This document shows positions 32,871 to 42,344 of a stretch of 64,000 bases of DNA, piece after piece. Each line of letters begins with the position of its first letter. The stretch's first letter is position 1. The position numbers and the translations under genes are program-made. A model generated the notes under the pieces. The model was not told the origin of the DNA. It saw only the letters and a list, made by a program, of their open reading frames with translations, and made no database searches. Source of the DNA: an uncultured Bacteroidales bacterium (GTDB taxonomy: Bacteria; Bacteroidota; Bacteroidia; Bacteroidales; P3); NCBI GenBank assembly GCA_905234665.1, contig CAJOIV010000009.1:46533-110532 (forward strand). Reading direction: 5' to 3'.

Positions 32871-32878
32871 TATCTTTG
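32871..32878 (+). promoter_or_regulatory. -7 element for the GH97 gene
   Basis: TATCTTTG followed by the GH97 start 24 bases later. It is back-to-back with the minus-strand box at 32831. Confidence 0.65.
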
Positions 32879-32901
32879 CACCCGAAAAAGACACATACCC
32901 C

Positions 32902-35220
32902 ATGAAGAAAATAACACTTATCATCGCGACACTCATGCTGTTTGCCCTGTCGGGGCAGACGGCGACAGCCAATTCTCAATTCTCAATTCTCAATTCTCAA
33001 TTTACCAGCCCCGACGGACGGCTGGAACTGCGCTTCGAGCTGAGGGACAGCGTTCCCTACTACAGCCTCTATCGCGACGGCAAGGCCGTGGTGCTGCCGT
33101 CGAAGATGGGCTTCACGCTGGAGTGGCGCGACGACATGGCGCACGCCTTCGTGCTGAAGGATGTAAAACAAAGCACCTTCGACGAGGTCTGGCATCCCGT
33201 CTGGGGCGAGGAGGCCAACATCCGCAACCACTACAACGAGATGCTCGTGACGCTGGAGCAGCCCGCGGGGGCCGTGACCAGCGCCGACGGACGCTCCAAA
33301 ACGATGGCCACGGTGATGCAGCTGCGTTTCCGCCTCTACGACGACGGCCTCGGATTCCGCTACGAGTTCCCCACCCCCAACGCCCTCGTCTGCTTCTGGT
33401 TCAAGGAGGAGCTGACGGAGTTCGCCATGACGGGCGACCACACGGCCTGGTGGATTCCCGGCGACTACGACACGCAGGAGTACAACTACACCGAGAGCCG
33501 CCTGTCGCAGATCGACAGCCTCTACGAGAAAGGGCATGAGCACGGCGGCTGGCCCTGGACCGACTTCTCGCGCACCGGCGTGCAGACAGCCCTCCAGATG
33601 AAAACCGCCGACGGCCTCTACATCAACATCCACGAGGCCGCCACGCTGGACTACCCCACCATGCACCTCAACCTCGACCCCAAGACATTCACCTTCCGTG
33701 CCTGGCTCTGCCCCGACGCCGCGGGCTACAAAGGCCGCATGCAGGCCCCCTGCCACACGCCGTGGCGCACCGTCATGGTATGCGACAAGGCCACCGACGC
33801 ACTGCGTTCGCGCCTCATCCTCAACCTCAACGACCCCTGCGCCCTCGAGGATGTCAGCTGGATACACCCCGTGAAGTACATGGGCGTCTGGTGGGAGATG
33901 ATTAGCGGCAAGAGCACATGGAACTACACCGACCAGTACCCCTCGGTGCGTCTCGGCGAGACCGATTTCGAGCACGCCAAGCCCAACGGCAAGCACGGCG
34001 CCAACAACGCCAACGTGCGCCGCTACATCGACTTCGCCGCCAAACACGGCTTCGACGCCCTCCTCATCGAGGGTTGGAACATCGGCTGGGAAGACTGGTA
34101 CGGCAAGCAGAAGGAGTTTGTCTTCGACTTCCTCACCCCCTATCCCGACTTCGACCTGCCCGCGCTGAACAAGTACGCCCACGAGAAGGGCATCCGCCTC
34201 ATCATGCACCACGAGAGCAGTGCCTCGACGGTCAACTACGAGCGCTGGATGGAGAAGGCCTACAACCTCATGAACCAGTACGGCTACGATGCCGTCAAGA
34301 GCGGCTATGTCGGCACCATCATCCCCTTCGCCGAAGGGCACTACAGCCAGCCCATCAACAACCACTACCACTACGCCATCGTCGAGGCCGCCAAGCACCA
34401 CATCATGGTCAACGCCCACGAGGCCGTGCGCCCCACGGGCCTCTGCCGCACCTGGCCCAACATGATTGGCAACGAGAGCGCTATGGGCACCGAGTTCCGC
34501 GAGCGCATCCATCCGGGCCACACCTCCATCCTGCCCTTCACGCGCCTGCAGGGCGGCCCCATGGACTACACCCCCGGCATCTTCGAGCCCGACATGGGCA
34601 AGATTGTCCCCTGGGGCAAGAAGATGCAGCACACCATCTGCAACCAGCTGGGCCTCTACGTCACCTTCTACTCGCCCCTGCAGATGGCCGCCGACTTCCC
34701 CGAGCACTACGAGCCCTACCTCGATGCCTTCCAATTCATCAAGGACGTGGCCGTCGACTGGGACACCTCCATCTACCTCTACGCCGAGCCGGGCGACTAT
34801 ATCGTCACCGCCCGCAAGCCCAAGGTCTCCTCTCTCAACAAGGCCGCCGAAGGCGTGGGCACCCTCCCCGACGGCAAGAAAAGCGTGATAAGCAACGCCA
34901 CCCGCTATGTCTATGGACTAGAGGAACTGGTCTCACTAGTAGAACTAGATACACTAGTGCCACTAGACACCTGGTACCTCGGTGGCATCACTGACGAGAC
35001 CCCCCGCGAGTTCTCCGTCAAGCTCGACTTCCTCACGCCCGGAAAGAGCTACGAAGCCATCATCTATGCCGACGCCAAGGATGCCTCCGGCCTCCCCAGC
35101 GACGCCTACAATCCCTACGGCTACACCATCACCAAGAAGAGAGTCACCAGCAAGACCGTCCTGAAACTGAAGATGGCCCCCTGCGGCGGCTTCGCCGTCA
35201 GCATCCGCGAGAAACAATGA
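32902..35220 (+). CDS. Glycoside hydrolase family 97, inverting type (SusB-like)
   Basis: A 772-residue exported enzyme with N-terminal beta-sandwich (SPDGRLELRFELRD), catalytic barrel and C-terminal beta domain. Residues matching the inverting catalytic set of SusB are present: Glu in IMHHESSAS (about 438), VNAHEAVRPTG (about 506) and IGNESAMG (about 525). It probably cleaves alpha-glucosidic bonds. The first residues after the signal peptide (NSQFSILNSQF) are encoded by TCAATTC heptads, and a 9-base ACTAG repeat at 34933-34969 encodes VELDTLVPLD. The stop overlaps the next gene by ATGA. Confidence 0.93.
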   Translation: MKKITLIIATLMLFALSGQTATANSQFSILNSQFTSPDGRLELRFELRDSVPYYSLYRDGKAVVLPSKMGFTLEWRDDMAHAFVLKDVKQSTFDEVWHPVWGEEANIRNHYNEMLVTLEQPAGAVTSADGRSKTMATVMQLRFRLYDDGLGFRYEFPTPNALVCFWFKEELTEFAMTGDHTAWWIPGDYDTQEYNYTESRLSQIDSLYEKGHEHGGWPWTDFSRTGVQTALQMKTADGLYINIHEAATLDYPTMHLNLDPKTFTFRAWLCPDAAGYKGRMQAPCHTPWRTVMVCDKATDALRSRLILNLNDPCALEDVSWIHPVKYMGVWWEMISGKSTWNYTDQYPSVRLGETDFEHAKPNGKHGANNANVRRYIDFAAKHGFDALLIEGWNIGWEDWYGKQKEFVFDFLTPYPDFDLPALNKYAHEKGIRLIMHHESSASTVNYERWMEKAYNLMNQYGYDAVKSGYVGTIIPFAEGHYSQPINNHYHYAIVEAAKHHIMVNAHEAVRPTGLCRTWPNMIGNESAMGTEFRERIHPGHTSILPFTRLQGGPMDYTPGIFEPDMGKIVPWGKKMQHTICNQLGLYVTFYSPLQMAADFPEHYEPYLDAFQFIKDVAVDWDTSIYLYAEPGDYIVTARKPKVSSLNKAAEGVGTLPDGKKSVISNATRYVYGLEELVSLVELDTLVPLDTWYLGGITDETPREFSVKLDFLTPGKSYEAIIYADAKDASGLPSDAYNPYGYTITKKRVTSKTVLKLKMAPCGGFAVSIREKQ
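32971..33002 (+). repeat. CAATTCT heptad repeat at the GH97 signal-peptide end
   Basis: Four and a half nearly perfect 7-base units in frame, encoding NSQFSILNSQF. Same unit as at 4367-4394. Confidence 0.85.
34933..34969 (+). repeat. Four 9-base ACTAG units inside GH97
   Basis: ACTAGTAGA, ACTAGATAC, ACTAGTGCC, ACTAGACAC follow each other in frame near the start of the C-terminal domain. Confidence 0.8.
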
Positions 35221-37478
35221 GGCAAATTGTCGTCATTATATTATTGCTTCTAGGCACAGTGTGTGCTTCAGCACAGCAATTTATCGGCTGCCGAGAGGGC
35301 GATAATTGGGCCGAGACGCCCATGCTGCGCACGACGTTCCATGTGGATGCAGGTGACTTGACCCCATCAGCCTATCGCACCTGCTATTTCGGCCTTGTCG
35401 TCACTTCGTTGGGTTACCACGAGGTGTATGTTAATGATACCAAGGTTGGAGATTATGTGATGCAACCCGCAGTGTCGCAGCTCGACAAACGGGCGCTGTG
35501 GGTGGAATACGACATAACACCTTATCTGCACGAAGGCAACAATGAGCTGATGCTCTGGCTTGGCCAAGGGTGGGGACGCATATACGGTACCCCAGCTGCG
35601 GTGCAGGCAACGGTGAGGAAGAGCGTCTCCGACGGCGAATGCGGATTGATATATGAGATAGTCAAAACCGACAGCATCTGGGAGGCATCGCCAAGCCCAT
35701 ACAGCTACACCGGTAGTTGGCAGCCGATGCAATTCGGCGGGGAACGCTACGATTCACGTGTGAAAGAGAGATGGCGTCCGGCATCGGTGTATGACGCAAA
35801 AGACATCACCGTTTCGCGTCAGGAGTTTGCAGGCAACCGCGATGTTGGTGCGCTGTTGCCACAATCGATCGACACCCTGTCCGACGGCACTTTCCTGATA
35901 GATTTCGGCCGCGTGGTGACAGGCTGGTTCCAACTCCAATGTGACGTGATAACGATGGAATACCTAGACCACCGCGACGCCAAGCCGCCATTCACCGAGA
36001 CCGACATCTATGTCAGCGACGGCAGCGGAGACGACGACATCCATTTCACCAACCGCTTCCACATGCACTCGTTCCGCTATGTCAAGGTCAAAGGCCTCGC
36101 GCACTATCTCACCTATGGCTTGGACATTCCCATCCTGATGGCAAGTGCTGTGCAGATTAGTGCCGTCGACCCATACGGCGGCGCTACCTTCGAGTGCTCC
36201 GACCCGAGACTGAACGCCATTCACGATATGGTGAAGTATACCTTAAGCTGCCTCACCTTCAGCGGCTATATGGTCGACTGCCCGCATATCGAGCGCATGG
36301 GCTACGGCGGCGACGGCAACTCGTCTACCATGACGCTGCAGACCCTCTGGGATGTGCGTTCCACGTATGCCAACTGGATGCAGGCATGGCACGACGCGAT
36401 GGACTCCACCGGCGACTTGCCCTATGTCGCCCCTGCCTTCCGCACCGGCGGCGGCCCCTACTGGCAGGGCTTCATCGTCAAGGCCCCGTGGCGCACCTAC
36501 CTTAATTACGGCGACCGCTCGCTCATCTACCGCCACTATGACGACATGAAGCGCTGGCTGGAATATATCGAGCGACACAGCGTGGACTATATCCTGCAGC
36601 CCTGGCCCGACAAGGATATAGTTAGGTTGCGTCCATTCGGTCGCGACCCTAACTGGTTTCTCGGCGACTGGGCCGTCCCCGAGGGAGTCGACAAAGGCGG
36701 CGAGAGCGTGCTGCACGCCAGCAGTTGCTTCGTCAGCGACTGTCTGGCCGATATGATACAAATGGCCCGCATGACGGGTCATCCCGACGATGCACAACAC
36801 TATGCCGAATGGCGGCAAAACCTCAACGCCTCCATCCATCGCCATTTCTACCACCCCGAGAGCCACACCTATGCCAACGGCACACCTCTCGACCAATGCT
36901 ATGCCCTGCTGATGGGCATCCCGCCCGACAACGCGACCGCCGCGGCGGTGAAGGTCCAACTCATCAAGGACTGCCACAGCAAGTACCGCGACCATATAGC
37001 CGCCGGACTTATGGGCGTGCCCATATTCACAGAATGGTGCATCCGTGAAAAGGAGACCGACCTTATGTCCACCATATTGCGGCAGCCCGACTACCCCGGC
37101 TACCTCCACATGATCAACAACGGCGCCACCACCACGTGGGAGTCGTGGGACTGCGGCCGCCTCGGCAAGGAGAATCGCAGCCGCGTCCACAACTGCTACA
37201 ACGGCATCGGCATCTGGTTCTACCAAGCCCTTGCCGGCATCCGCCCCGACAACCAGCATCCCGGCTACAAGCACTTCTTCATCGACCCCCAGCCCGTCGA
37301 CGGCATCACCTGGGTCAAAGCCACCAAGCCCACCCCCTACGGCACCATCCGCGTGGAAATCAACGGCAACCGTCTGCGCCTCACCGTCCCCAAAGGCACC
37401 ACCGCCACGGTGTTCCCCAACACCCCAAAGGAACGCACCGTCGAGGCGGGAGACTGGGAGTTCACAATGTCACGATAG
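35217..37478 (+). CDS. Exported alpha-L-rhamnosidase-like glycoside hydrolase (GH78-type)
   Basis: A 753-residue secreted protein (signal peptide ending VCASAQ). It has an N-terminal beta-sandwich that binds sugar (YHEVYVNDTKVGDYVMQP, WVEYDITPYLHEGNN), then an (alpha/alpha)6 barrel with the family's catalytic stretch CPHIERMGYGGDGN (about residues 355-368), LPYVAPAF and GATTTWESWD. The usual GH78 form is DCPQRDERLGW, so the first part is somewhat divergent. It is coupled to GH97 by a 4-base overlap; together they would remove rhamnose and glucose from a glycan or glycoside. Confidence 0.88.
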   Translation: MRQIVVIILLLLGTVCASAQQFIGCREGDNWAETPMLRTTFHVDAGDLTPSAYRTCYFGLVVTSLGYHEVYVNDTKVGDYVMQPAVSQLDKRALWVEYDITPYLHEGNNELMLWLGQGWGRIYGTPAAVQATVRKSVSDGECGLIYEIVKTDSIWEASPSPYSYTGSWQPMQFGGERYDSRVKERWRPASVYDAKDITVSRQEFAGNRDVGALLPQSIDTLSDGTFLIDFGRVVTGWFQLQCDVITMEYLDHRDAKPPFTETDIYVSDGSGDDDIHFTNRFHMHSFRYVKVKGLAHYLTYGLDIPILMASAVQISAVDPYGGATFECSDPRLNAIHDMVKYTLSCLTFSGYMVDCPHIERMGYGGDGNSSTMTLQTLWDVRSTYANWMQAWHDAMDSTGDLPYVAPAFRTGGGPYWQGFIVKAPWRTYLNYGDRSLIYRHYDDMKRWLEYIERHSVDYILQPWPDKDIVRLRPFGRDPNWFLGDWAVPEGVDKGGESVLHASSCFVSDCLADMIQMARMTGHPDDAQHYAEWRQNLNASIHRHFYHPESHTYANGTPLDQCYALLMGIPPDNATAAAVKVQLIKDCHSKYRDHIAAGLMGVPIFTEWCIREKETDLMSTILRQPDYPGYLHMINNGATTTWESWDCGRLGKENRSRVHNCYNGIGIWFYQALAGIRPDNQHPGYKHFFIDPQPVDGITWVKATKPTPYGTIRVEINGNRLRLTVPKGTTATVFPNTPKERTVEAGDWEFTMSR

Positions 37479-37489
37479 TACTGCTTTCG

Positions 37490-38209
37490 TCAGAAGTGCA
37501 GCTGAACGCCTGCACCGAAGCCATATCCAACACCCGTGGATGTGGGCGTACAGACAATCGAAGGGCTAACACTCAAGGAAAGATTCTGCGAGAGTTCCCG
37601 TCCTCTCTGATTATAGTCGTTCACCACCCAATTCATCCTACCTTTACCGACACAATCCAACACAATACCAATGGGAAGCACTACATCAGCCAATCCCAAC
37701 AAACAATACATGGCTATTTGACCTTCTACGGGAAGGGATAAACTTAAGAGACCGATAATACCACCACAGCCAGCAATGAGGCCCAAACCAATGCAGCCTG
37801 TTCCCGTTACATATTGAGATTGAGCCGAAGCAAACGTCTCGTACCTCTCAGGACCAAGTAAATCCCGGATTTCTGCATCAGTCAATTCTCTGTCATATAA
37901 CAACAACTCTATTCCATCGCGTTCCAAGACACCCTGTTTTGGCTTCTGCCATTGCGATTCTCCTGATGTCCGACTTTGGGAAAACATTTCTTTATTCCCA
38001 TTCTTGTACTTTACCATAAGGATGTCGCTTATCTCTTGAACGTAGACAGGACCTTCCTGATAATCCCATAGGACATACTTTACTTGAGATTTGGAGACCT
38101 CTGTGACCTTTACACTTTTGATGTCACCATTGCGGAGGACAATGGTATCCTGTGCCTGGGCGGTCACCGCCAAAAGCATTGTGAGGGTAATTAGATATAG
38201 TCTCTTCAT
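37490..38209 (-). CDS. Exported membrane-associated protein of unknown function
   Basis: A 239-residue protein with a signal peptide (LITLTMLLAVTAQAQ) followed by a small beta domain (DTIVLRNGDIKSVKVTEVSKS...VKYKNGNKEMF), a pattern common in Bacteroidales proteins of unknown function, then LTDAEIRDLLGPERYETF and two hydrophobic segments (CIGLGLIAGCGGIIGLLSLSL and AMYCLLGLADVVLPIGIVLD). The C-terminus (GVGYGFGAGVQLHF) ends in a Phe, as in outer-membrane beta-strand tails. It converges with the rhamnosidase gene. No function is suggested. Confidence 0.75.
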   Translation of the reverse strand: MKRLYLITLTMLLAVTAQAQDTIVLRNGDIKSVKVTEVSKSQVKYVLWDYQEGPVYVQEISDILMVKYKNGNKEMFSQSRTSGESQWQKPKQGVLERDGIELLLYDRELTDAEIRDLLGPERYETFASAQSQYVTGTGCIGLGLIAGCGGIIGLLSLSLPVEGQIAMYCLLGLADVVLPIGIVLDCVGKGRMNWVVNDYNQRGRELSQNLSLSVSPSIVCTPTSTGVGYGFGAGVQLHF

Positions 38210-38304
38210 ATTGATATGTTCTTTATATTTATATATTCATTGATTGGCCTATTCTGATAATCCCAACAATGCACACAAAAAGAGCGTGGCCTTTTGTCTT
38301 CATC

Positions 38305-38425
38305 GGTACTTTGAGGGCTTCGACTACCTAACTTCACCAATTACAACATACAAGTCCACGCCTTGAAGGCGGGCTCTGTTGCTAATGCTGGTGAAGTTTT
38401 GAAGTTGTCGAAGTTCCAAAGTACC
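38305..38425. repeat. 121-base imperfect palindrome (possible MITE or REP element)
   Basis: Outer arms GGTACTTTG (38305-38313) and CAAAGTACC (38417-38425) are perfect inverted copies. The inner parts of the arms (CTTCGAC with GTCGAAG; AACTTCACCA with TGGTGAAGTT) extend the pairing to about 36 bases with a few bulges. The centre holds another hairpin, GCCTT-G-AAGGC (38360-38370). Confidence 0.75.
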
Positions 38426-38591
38426 AGATTAAGCTACTTCGCTTTTCCTATTCTATGATGTGCATATTCAATTATGCGCTATGCTTCATTGGCAGGTGTT
38501 TTGGTGAATATTCTGTTGACTATTTTGACTGCAAAGATACAAACTATTTCCCATACGGCAAAAATTATTTTCCCATCTCGCGAAAAATGCG

Positions 38592-38599
38592 TACCTTTG
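38592..38599 (+). promoter_or_regulatory. -7 promoter element of the four-helix-bundle gene
   Basis: TACCTTTG, 21 bases before the start codon. The sequence before it (CCATACGGCAAAAATTATT, CCATCTCGCGAAAAATGCG) is weakly reminiscent of the repeated promoter core near 5.7-7.7 kb. Confidence 0.65.
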
Positions 38600-38620
38600 C
38601 AGCGCGAAAAACAATTGTAC

Positions 38621-39364
38621 ATGCAGATAAACAAATCCAGTTACTACTGGCTCGACACATGGATAATGGGCAATGTGATTCAGTTGTCCACACAGGAATT
38701 CTGCCGGAATTTCCTTAACCTTACCAACGACCCTTGCGGACGGCAATATGACCAGATGACGATGGCAGCACGCTCAGTGCCAGCCAATATAGCCGAGGGC
38801 AATGCTCGGCATTCCACCTCCAAGGAGTCGGAGATGAGACTCACCGACGTGGCCCGCGCCAGCCTGGCAGAACTGTCCAACGACTACCAGAACTGGCTGA
38901 TGCTGCTGGAGAGCATACCGTGGTCGAACAAGTCGCAGGAGTACCTGATTGTAGCCAATATTCGTTTCGATACCCCAACCTACCGCGACGACGTACAACA
39001 TCTTAGCAGCATCCATATCCTCACGCAGAAGCACAAGTTCGATTCCTGGCTGAAGAGCAAGGATTCACGGGTTGTCGCCAACTGCCTGTTGGTGCTATGC
39101 AACAGACTCATCATGATGCTCGGAAAGCAAATCGAGACCCAACTCGCAGCCTTCAAGGAGGAGGGCGGATTCACCGAGGCCCTGACCGCCGAACGGCTTG
39201 CCCACCGCGCAGAAGCCAGCGTGGAGCAGGGGGCTCCGGCATGTCCCAAATGCGGCAAGCCGATGATTAGGCGCGTCGCCAAGAAAGGGATGAACTCCGG
39301 CAAGGAATTCTGGAGCTGCTCAGGTTATCCTGAATGCAATGGGACGAGGAATATTAATCCGTGA
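38621..39364 (+). CDS. Four-helix-bundle protein (IVP family) fused to a topoisomerase-type zinc ribbon
   Basis: A 247-residue protein starting at the ATG 38621, after the promoter. Residues 1-115 are the four-helix-bundle family first seen in 23S rRNA intervening sequences (FCRNFLNLTNDPCGRQYDQMTMAARSVPANIAEGNARHS, with the hallmark ANIAEG at about 50). The C-terminal 35 residues are a zinc ribbon of topoisomerase-C type: CPKCGKPM...WSCSGYPECNGT, four Cys. The bundle family is usually about 120 residues; the middle region (TQKHKFDSWLKSKDSR) and the ribbon are extras that suggest nucleic-acid binding. Confidence 0.85.
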   Translation: MQINKSSYYWLDTWIMGNVIQLSTQEFCRNFLNLTNDPCGRQYDQMTMAARSVPANIAEGNARHSTSKESEMRLTDVARASLAELSNDYQNWLMLLESIPWSNKSQEYLIVANIRFDTPTYRDDVQHLSSIHILTQKHKFDSWLKSKDSRVVANCLLVLCNRLIMMLGKQIETQLAAFKEEGGFTEALTAERLAHRAEASVEQGAPACPKCGKPMIRRVAKKGMNSGKEFWSCSGYPECNGTRNINP

Positions 39365-39450
39365 TGACGACAGTCGTAATAACGTGATAACGTAATCCCG
39401 TAATGACGACCATCGTAATAACGTAATCACGTGATAACGTAATAACGACA
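39361..39450 (+). repeat. Degenerate CGTAATAACGTGAT-type repeat before GH78 lipoprotein gene
   Basis: About eight imperfect units of CGTAATNACG / CGTGATAACG fill the whole gap between two genes, starting inside the stop codon of the first. Confidence 0.8.
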
Positions 39451-39465
39451 AACCCTATCAACCCC

Positions 39466-42333
39466 ATGAAACGATTATTATATTTCATCTTTCTTGCCGT
39501 GCTGTTTGCGGGGTGCGGAGAAAAGATTGAACTGGCGAATCTGACCGTCGAGATGCAGGACGGGTCGATGCCGCTGGCGACGGCGGAGCCGCGCTTCAGC
39601 TGGAACTATGCATCCGAGGCATTCAACGTCAAGCAGGTCGACTACCGCATCGTCGTGGCCTCCTCGGAGGAGAATGCCCGCAAGGGCATCGGCGACCTCT
39701 GGGACTCCCGGGAGGCGTCGAGCCAGATGCTCTACATCCCCTACGAGGGCAAAGTACTCAAGAGCCGCGACCGCTGCTGGTGGAAGGTCTACACCACCGT
39801 GACCCTCGGCGACAAGGGCAAGAGGAAGAAACACCTCGAGAGCGACGTGCAGTACTTCGAGATCAGTCTGCTGGAGCCCAGCGACTGGCACGCCCACTGG
39901 ATCGGGCGAGACTATGAAGACGACGTGCTGAAAGGGCACACCCGCATCGCCGCCCGCTACCTGCGCAAGGAGTTCACCGTCAAGAAAGAGGTAGAGCGTG
40001 CCCGCCTCTATATCAGTGGCCTGGGTCTGTACAGGGCATTCATCCAGGGCATGGAGGTGGCCGAAGCCGAGATGCTGAAGCCCGCCTTGAGCGACTATAC
40101 CAAGCGCATCTACTTCAATGCCTACGATGTCACCTCCTACCTGTTCCCCGGCGAGACGGCCATAGGTGTCACCCTTGCGGGAGGCCGTTTCACGACACCG
40201 CGCTTCGACTCGGTGACCATGGAATGGTGCGGCATCAACCACTCCGTCCACTATGGCAAGCCAATGCTGATAGCTCAACTGGAGATAACCTACAAGGATG
40301 GCACGACGGACATGATTGTCACCGACAGCTCCTGGCGCATCACCAACCAAGGCCCTATCCGTGCGAGCAACGAGTTTGACGGCGAGACCTACGATGCCAG
40401 CGTCGACGTCGCTATATGCGCATGGACATCTGAGGGCTACGACTACAATATAGCTGAATGCTTTAACATCAAATGGCAGCCTGTGATTGTCGACTTCGAC
40501 CGTCAGAACATGGACTTCGGCCGTACCACCAATCCCAAATACAAGGTGATAAAGGACCCTTCTTGTACGGCCTGTCTTCATCCCCATTGGAAAGACCTCG
40601 ACTCCCCCGAACTTGCCATCCATCTCGTGCCCCAACCCAATCCCAACATCCGCGTGATGCAGAGGCTGAAGCCCGAGGCCATCTTCAAACATGGCGACTC
40701 CTGGATTCTCGACATGGGACAGAACATGGTGGGGCTGCTTGAGGTGACAGACCTCTCATCCCTGTTAGCACACCGCGACAGCATCTACGACACCCTCACT
40801 TTCCGCTATGCCGAGACCCTCAATGCCGACAGCAGTCTCTACACCGCCAACCTCCGCAGCGCCGAATGTACCGACCACATTCTTCATGTCGGTCCACAAG
40901 AATGCTCGTGGCACCCTTCGTTCACCTATCACGGCTTCCGCTATGTCGAAATCATGGGCCTTCCGGCGAACAGTAAGCCCCGGCCCGACGACTTCCGAGG
41001 CCTCGTCCTCTACGACAAGATGCCCGAGACGGGCAGCTTCGAGTGCTCCAACGACATTCTCAACGCCGTCTACCACAACGCCACCTGGGGCATCCGCGGC
41101 AACTACCGCAGCATGCCCACCGACTGCCCGCAGCGCGACGAGCGCATGGGCTGGACGGGCGACCGCACCACAGGCTGCTACGGCGAGAGCTACATCTTCG
41201 GCAACCACCGCCTCTACGCCAAATGGCTGCAGGACCTCGAAGACTGCCAGTGGGAGAACGGCTCCCTCTCCGACGTGGCTCCCGCTTACTGGCGCAACTA
41301 TACGGACAACATGACCTGGCCCGGGGCCTTCATCACCGTGGCAGACATGATTTGGCAACGTTTTGGTGACGACCAGCCCATCCGTCAGCACTACGACGCC
41401 ATGAAGCAGTGGCTGATGCACATGAAGGCCTGCTACCTCGTCGACGGCATCCTCGTGCGCGACACCTACGGCGACTGGTGTGTGCCGCCCGAGAGTCCCG
41501 AACTGATACACACGCGCGACACCAACCGCATGACCTGGCCCGCCAACCTCTCCACGCCCTACTACTACTTCTATTGCACAATCATGAAAGGCTTCGCGAT
41601 ATTGCTCGACAAGGACGACGATGTGGTCTTCTTCCAGAACGAGATGGCGATCGTCGACAGCGCCTATAACGCCCGCTACCTCGACACCCTCACCTATCGC
41701 TACTCCAACAACACTGTCACCGCCAATATCCTGCCCCTGTGGTTTGGCATGGTGCATGGCGATGCTGAGGAACAGAAGGTCTTCGCCAACATCGTCGACA
41801 AGACGGAAAACGAGTTCGATGGACACGTCAGCACCGGCGTCGTGGGCATCCAGCACCTGATGCGCACCCTCACAGAGTATGGGCGCGGCGACCTGGCCTT
41901 CCGGATGGCCTCGGCCGACACTTACCCCTCCTGGGGCTATATGGCCAAGCATGGCGCCACCACCATCTGGGAGCTCTGGAACGGCAACACCGCCGACCCC
42001 TCGATGAACTCCGGCAACCACGTCATGCTCCTCGGCGACCTTATCCTCTGGTACTACGAGTACCTCGGTGGCATCCGTGCCCTTGAGCCAGGATACAAGA
42101 CGATAGAACTGAAACCATACCCCATTGAGGGACTGGATTTCGTCAACTGCGCCTACAACTCCGTCTCGGGTCGCATCGAGAGCCACTGGCGCCGCGAGGG
42201 CGACCGCTTCGTGTGGGACATCCTCATCCCCGCCAACACCACCGCCGAGGTCTACCTCCCCACCAAGGACGGCTATGCCGCGAGAAAGATTCTCCCCTCC
42301 GGCCGCCACCACCTCACCAGCAACCTTAAATAA
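39466..42333 (+). CDS. Alpha-L-rhamnosidase lipoprotein (GH78)
   Basis: A 955-residue lipoprotein (lipobox LFAGC) with the multi-domain GH78 plan: fibronectin-like N-terminal domain (PLATAEPRFSWNY...VDYRIVVASS), the Bac_rhamnosid_N domain (ARLYISGLGLYRAFIQG), a beta domain (ILDMGQNMVGLLEV), the (alpha/alpha)6 barrel with catalytic DCPQRDERMGWTGD (about residues 553-566), and a C-terminal beta domain (GATTIWELWNG...). It removes terminal L-rhamnose, as in pectin rhamnogalacturonan or plant glycosides, at the outer-membrane surface or in the periplasm. With the exported homologue upstream it makes a two-rhamnosidase cluster. Confidence 0.94.
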   Translation: MKRLLYFIFLAVLFAGCGEKIELANLTVEMQDGSMPLATAEPRFSWNYASEAFNVKQVDYRIVVASSEENARKGIGDLWDSREASSQMLYIPYEGKVLKSRDRCWWKVYTTVTLGDKGKRKKHLESDVQYFEISLLEPSDWHAHWIGRDYEDDVLKGHTRIAARYLRKEFTVKKEVERARLYISGLGLYRAFIQGMEVAEAEMLKPALSDYTKRIYFNAYDVTSYLFPGETAIGVTLAGGRFTTPRFDSVTMEWCGINHSVHYGKPMLIAQLEITYKDGTTDMIVTDSSWRITNQGPIRASNEFDGETYDASVDVAICAWTSEGYDYNIAECFNIKWQPVIVDFDRQNMDFGRTTNPKYKVIKDPSCTACLHPHWKDLDSPELAIHLVPQPNPNIRVMQRLKPEAIFKHGDSWILDMGQNMVGLLEVTDLSSLLAHRDSIYDTLTFRYAETLNADSSLYTANLRSAECTDHILHVGPQECSWHPSFTYHGFRYVEIMGLPANSKPRPDDFRGLVLYDKMPETGSFECSNDILNAVYHNATWGIRGNYRSMPTDCPQRDERMGWTGDRTTGCYGESYIFGNHRLYAKWLQDLEDCQWENGSLSDVAPAYWRNYTDNMTWPGAFITVADMIWQRFGDDQPIRQHYDAMKQWLMHMKACYLVDGILVRDTYGDWCVPPESPELIHTRDTNRMTWPANLSTPYYYFYCTIMKGFAILLDKDDDVVFFQNEMAIVDSAYNARYLDTLTYRYSNNTVTANILPLWFGMVHGDAEEQKVFANIVDKTENEFDGHVSTGVVGIQHLMRTLTEYGRGDLAFRMASADTYPSWGYMAKHGATTIWELWNGNTADPSMNSGNHVMLLGDLILWYYEYLGGIRALEPGYKTIELKPYPIEGLDFVNCAYNSVSGRIESHWRREGDRFVWDILIPANTTAEVYLPTKDGYAARKILPSGRHHLTSNLK

Positions 42334-42344
42334 CACACAATACC

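Larger units (their letters stand above)
38210..38620. other. Gene-free stretch of 411 bases with palindromic element
   Basis: Holds the 121-base inverted-repeat element described separately and the promoter of the next gene. I see no coding sequence. Confidence 0.6.

Noticed and set aside
32983..34734. 583-codon open frame antisense to GH97
   Set aside because: Mirror frame of a GC-rich coding sequence with no promoter and no recognisable domain.
39361..39450. CRISPR or iteron-type origin
   Set aside because: Units are imperfect, contiguous and of irregular length; no replication protein is adjacent. It matches the simple-repeat style found elsewhere in the window.
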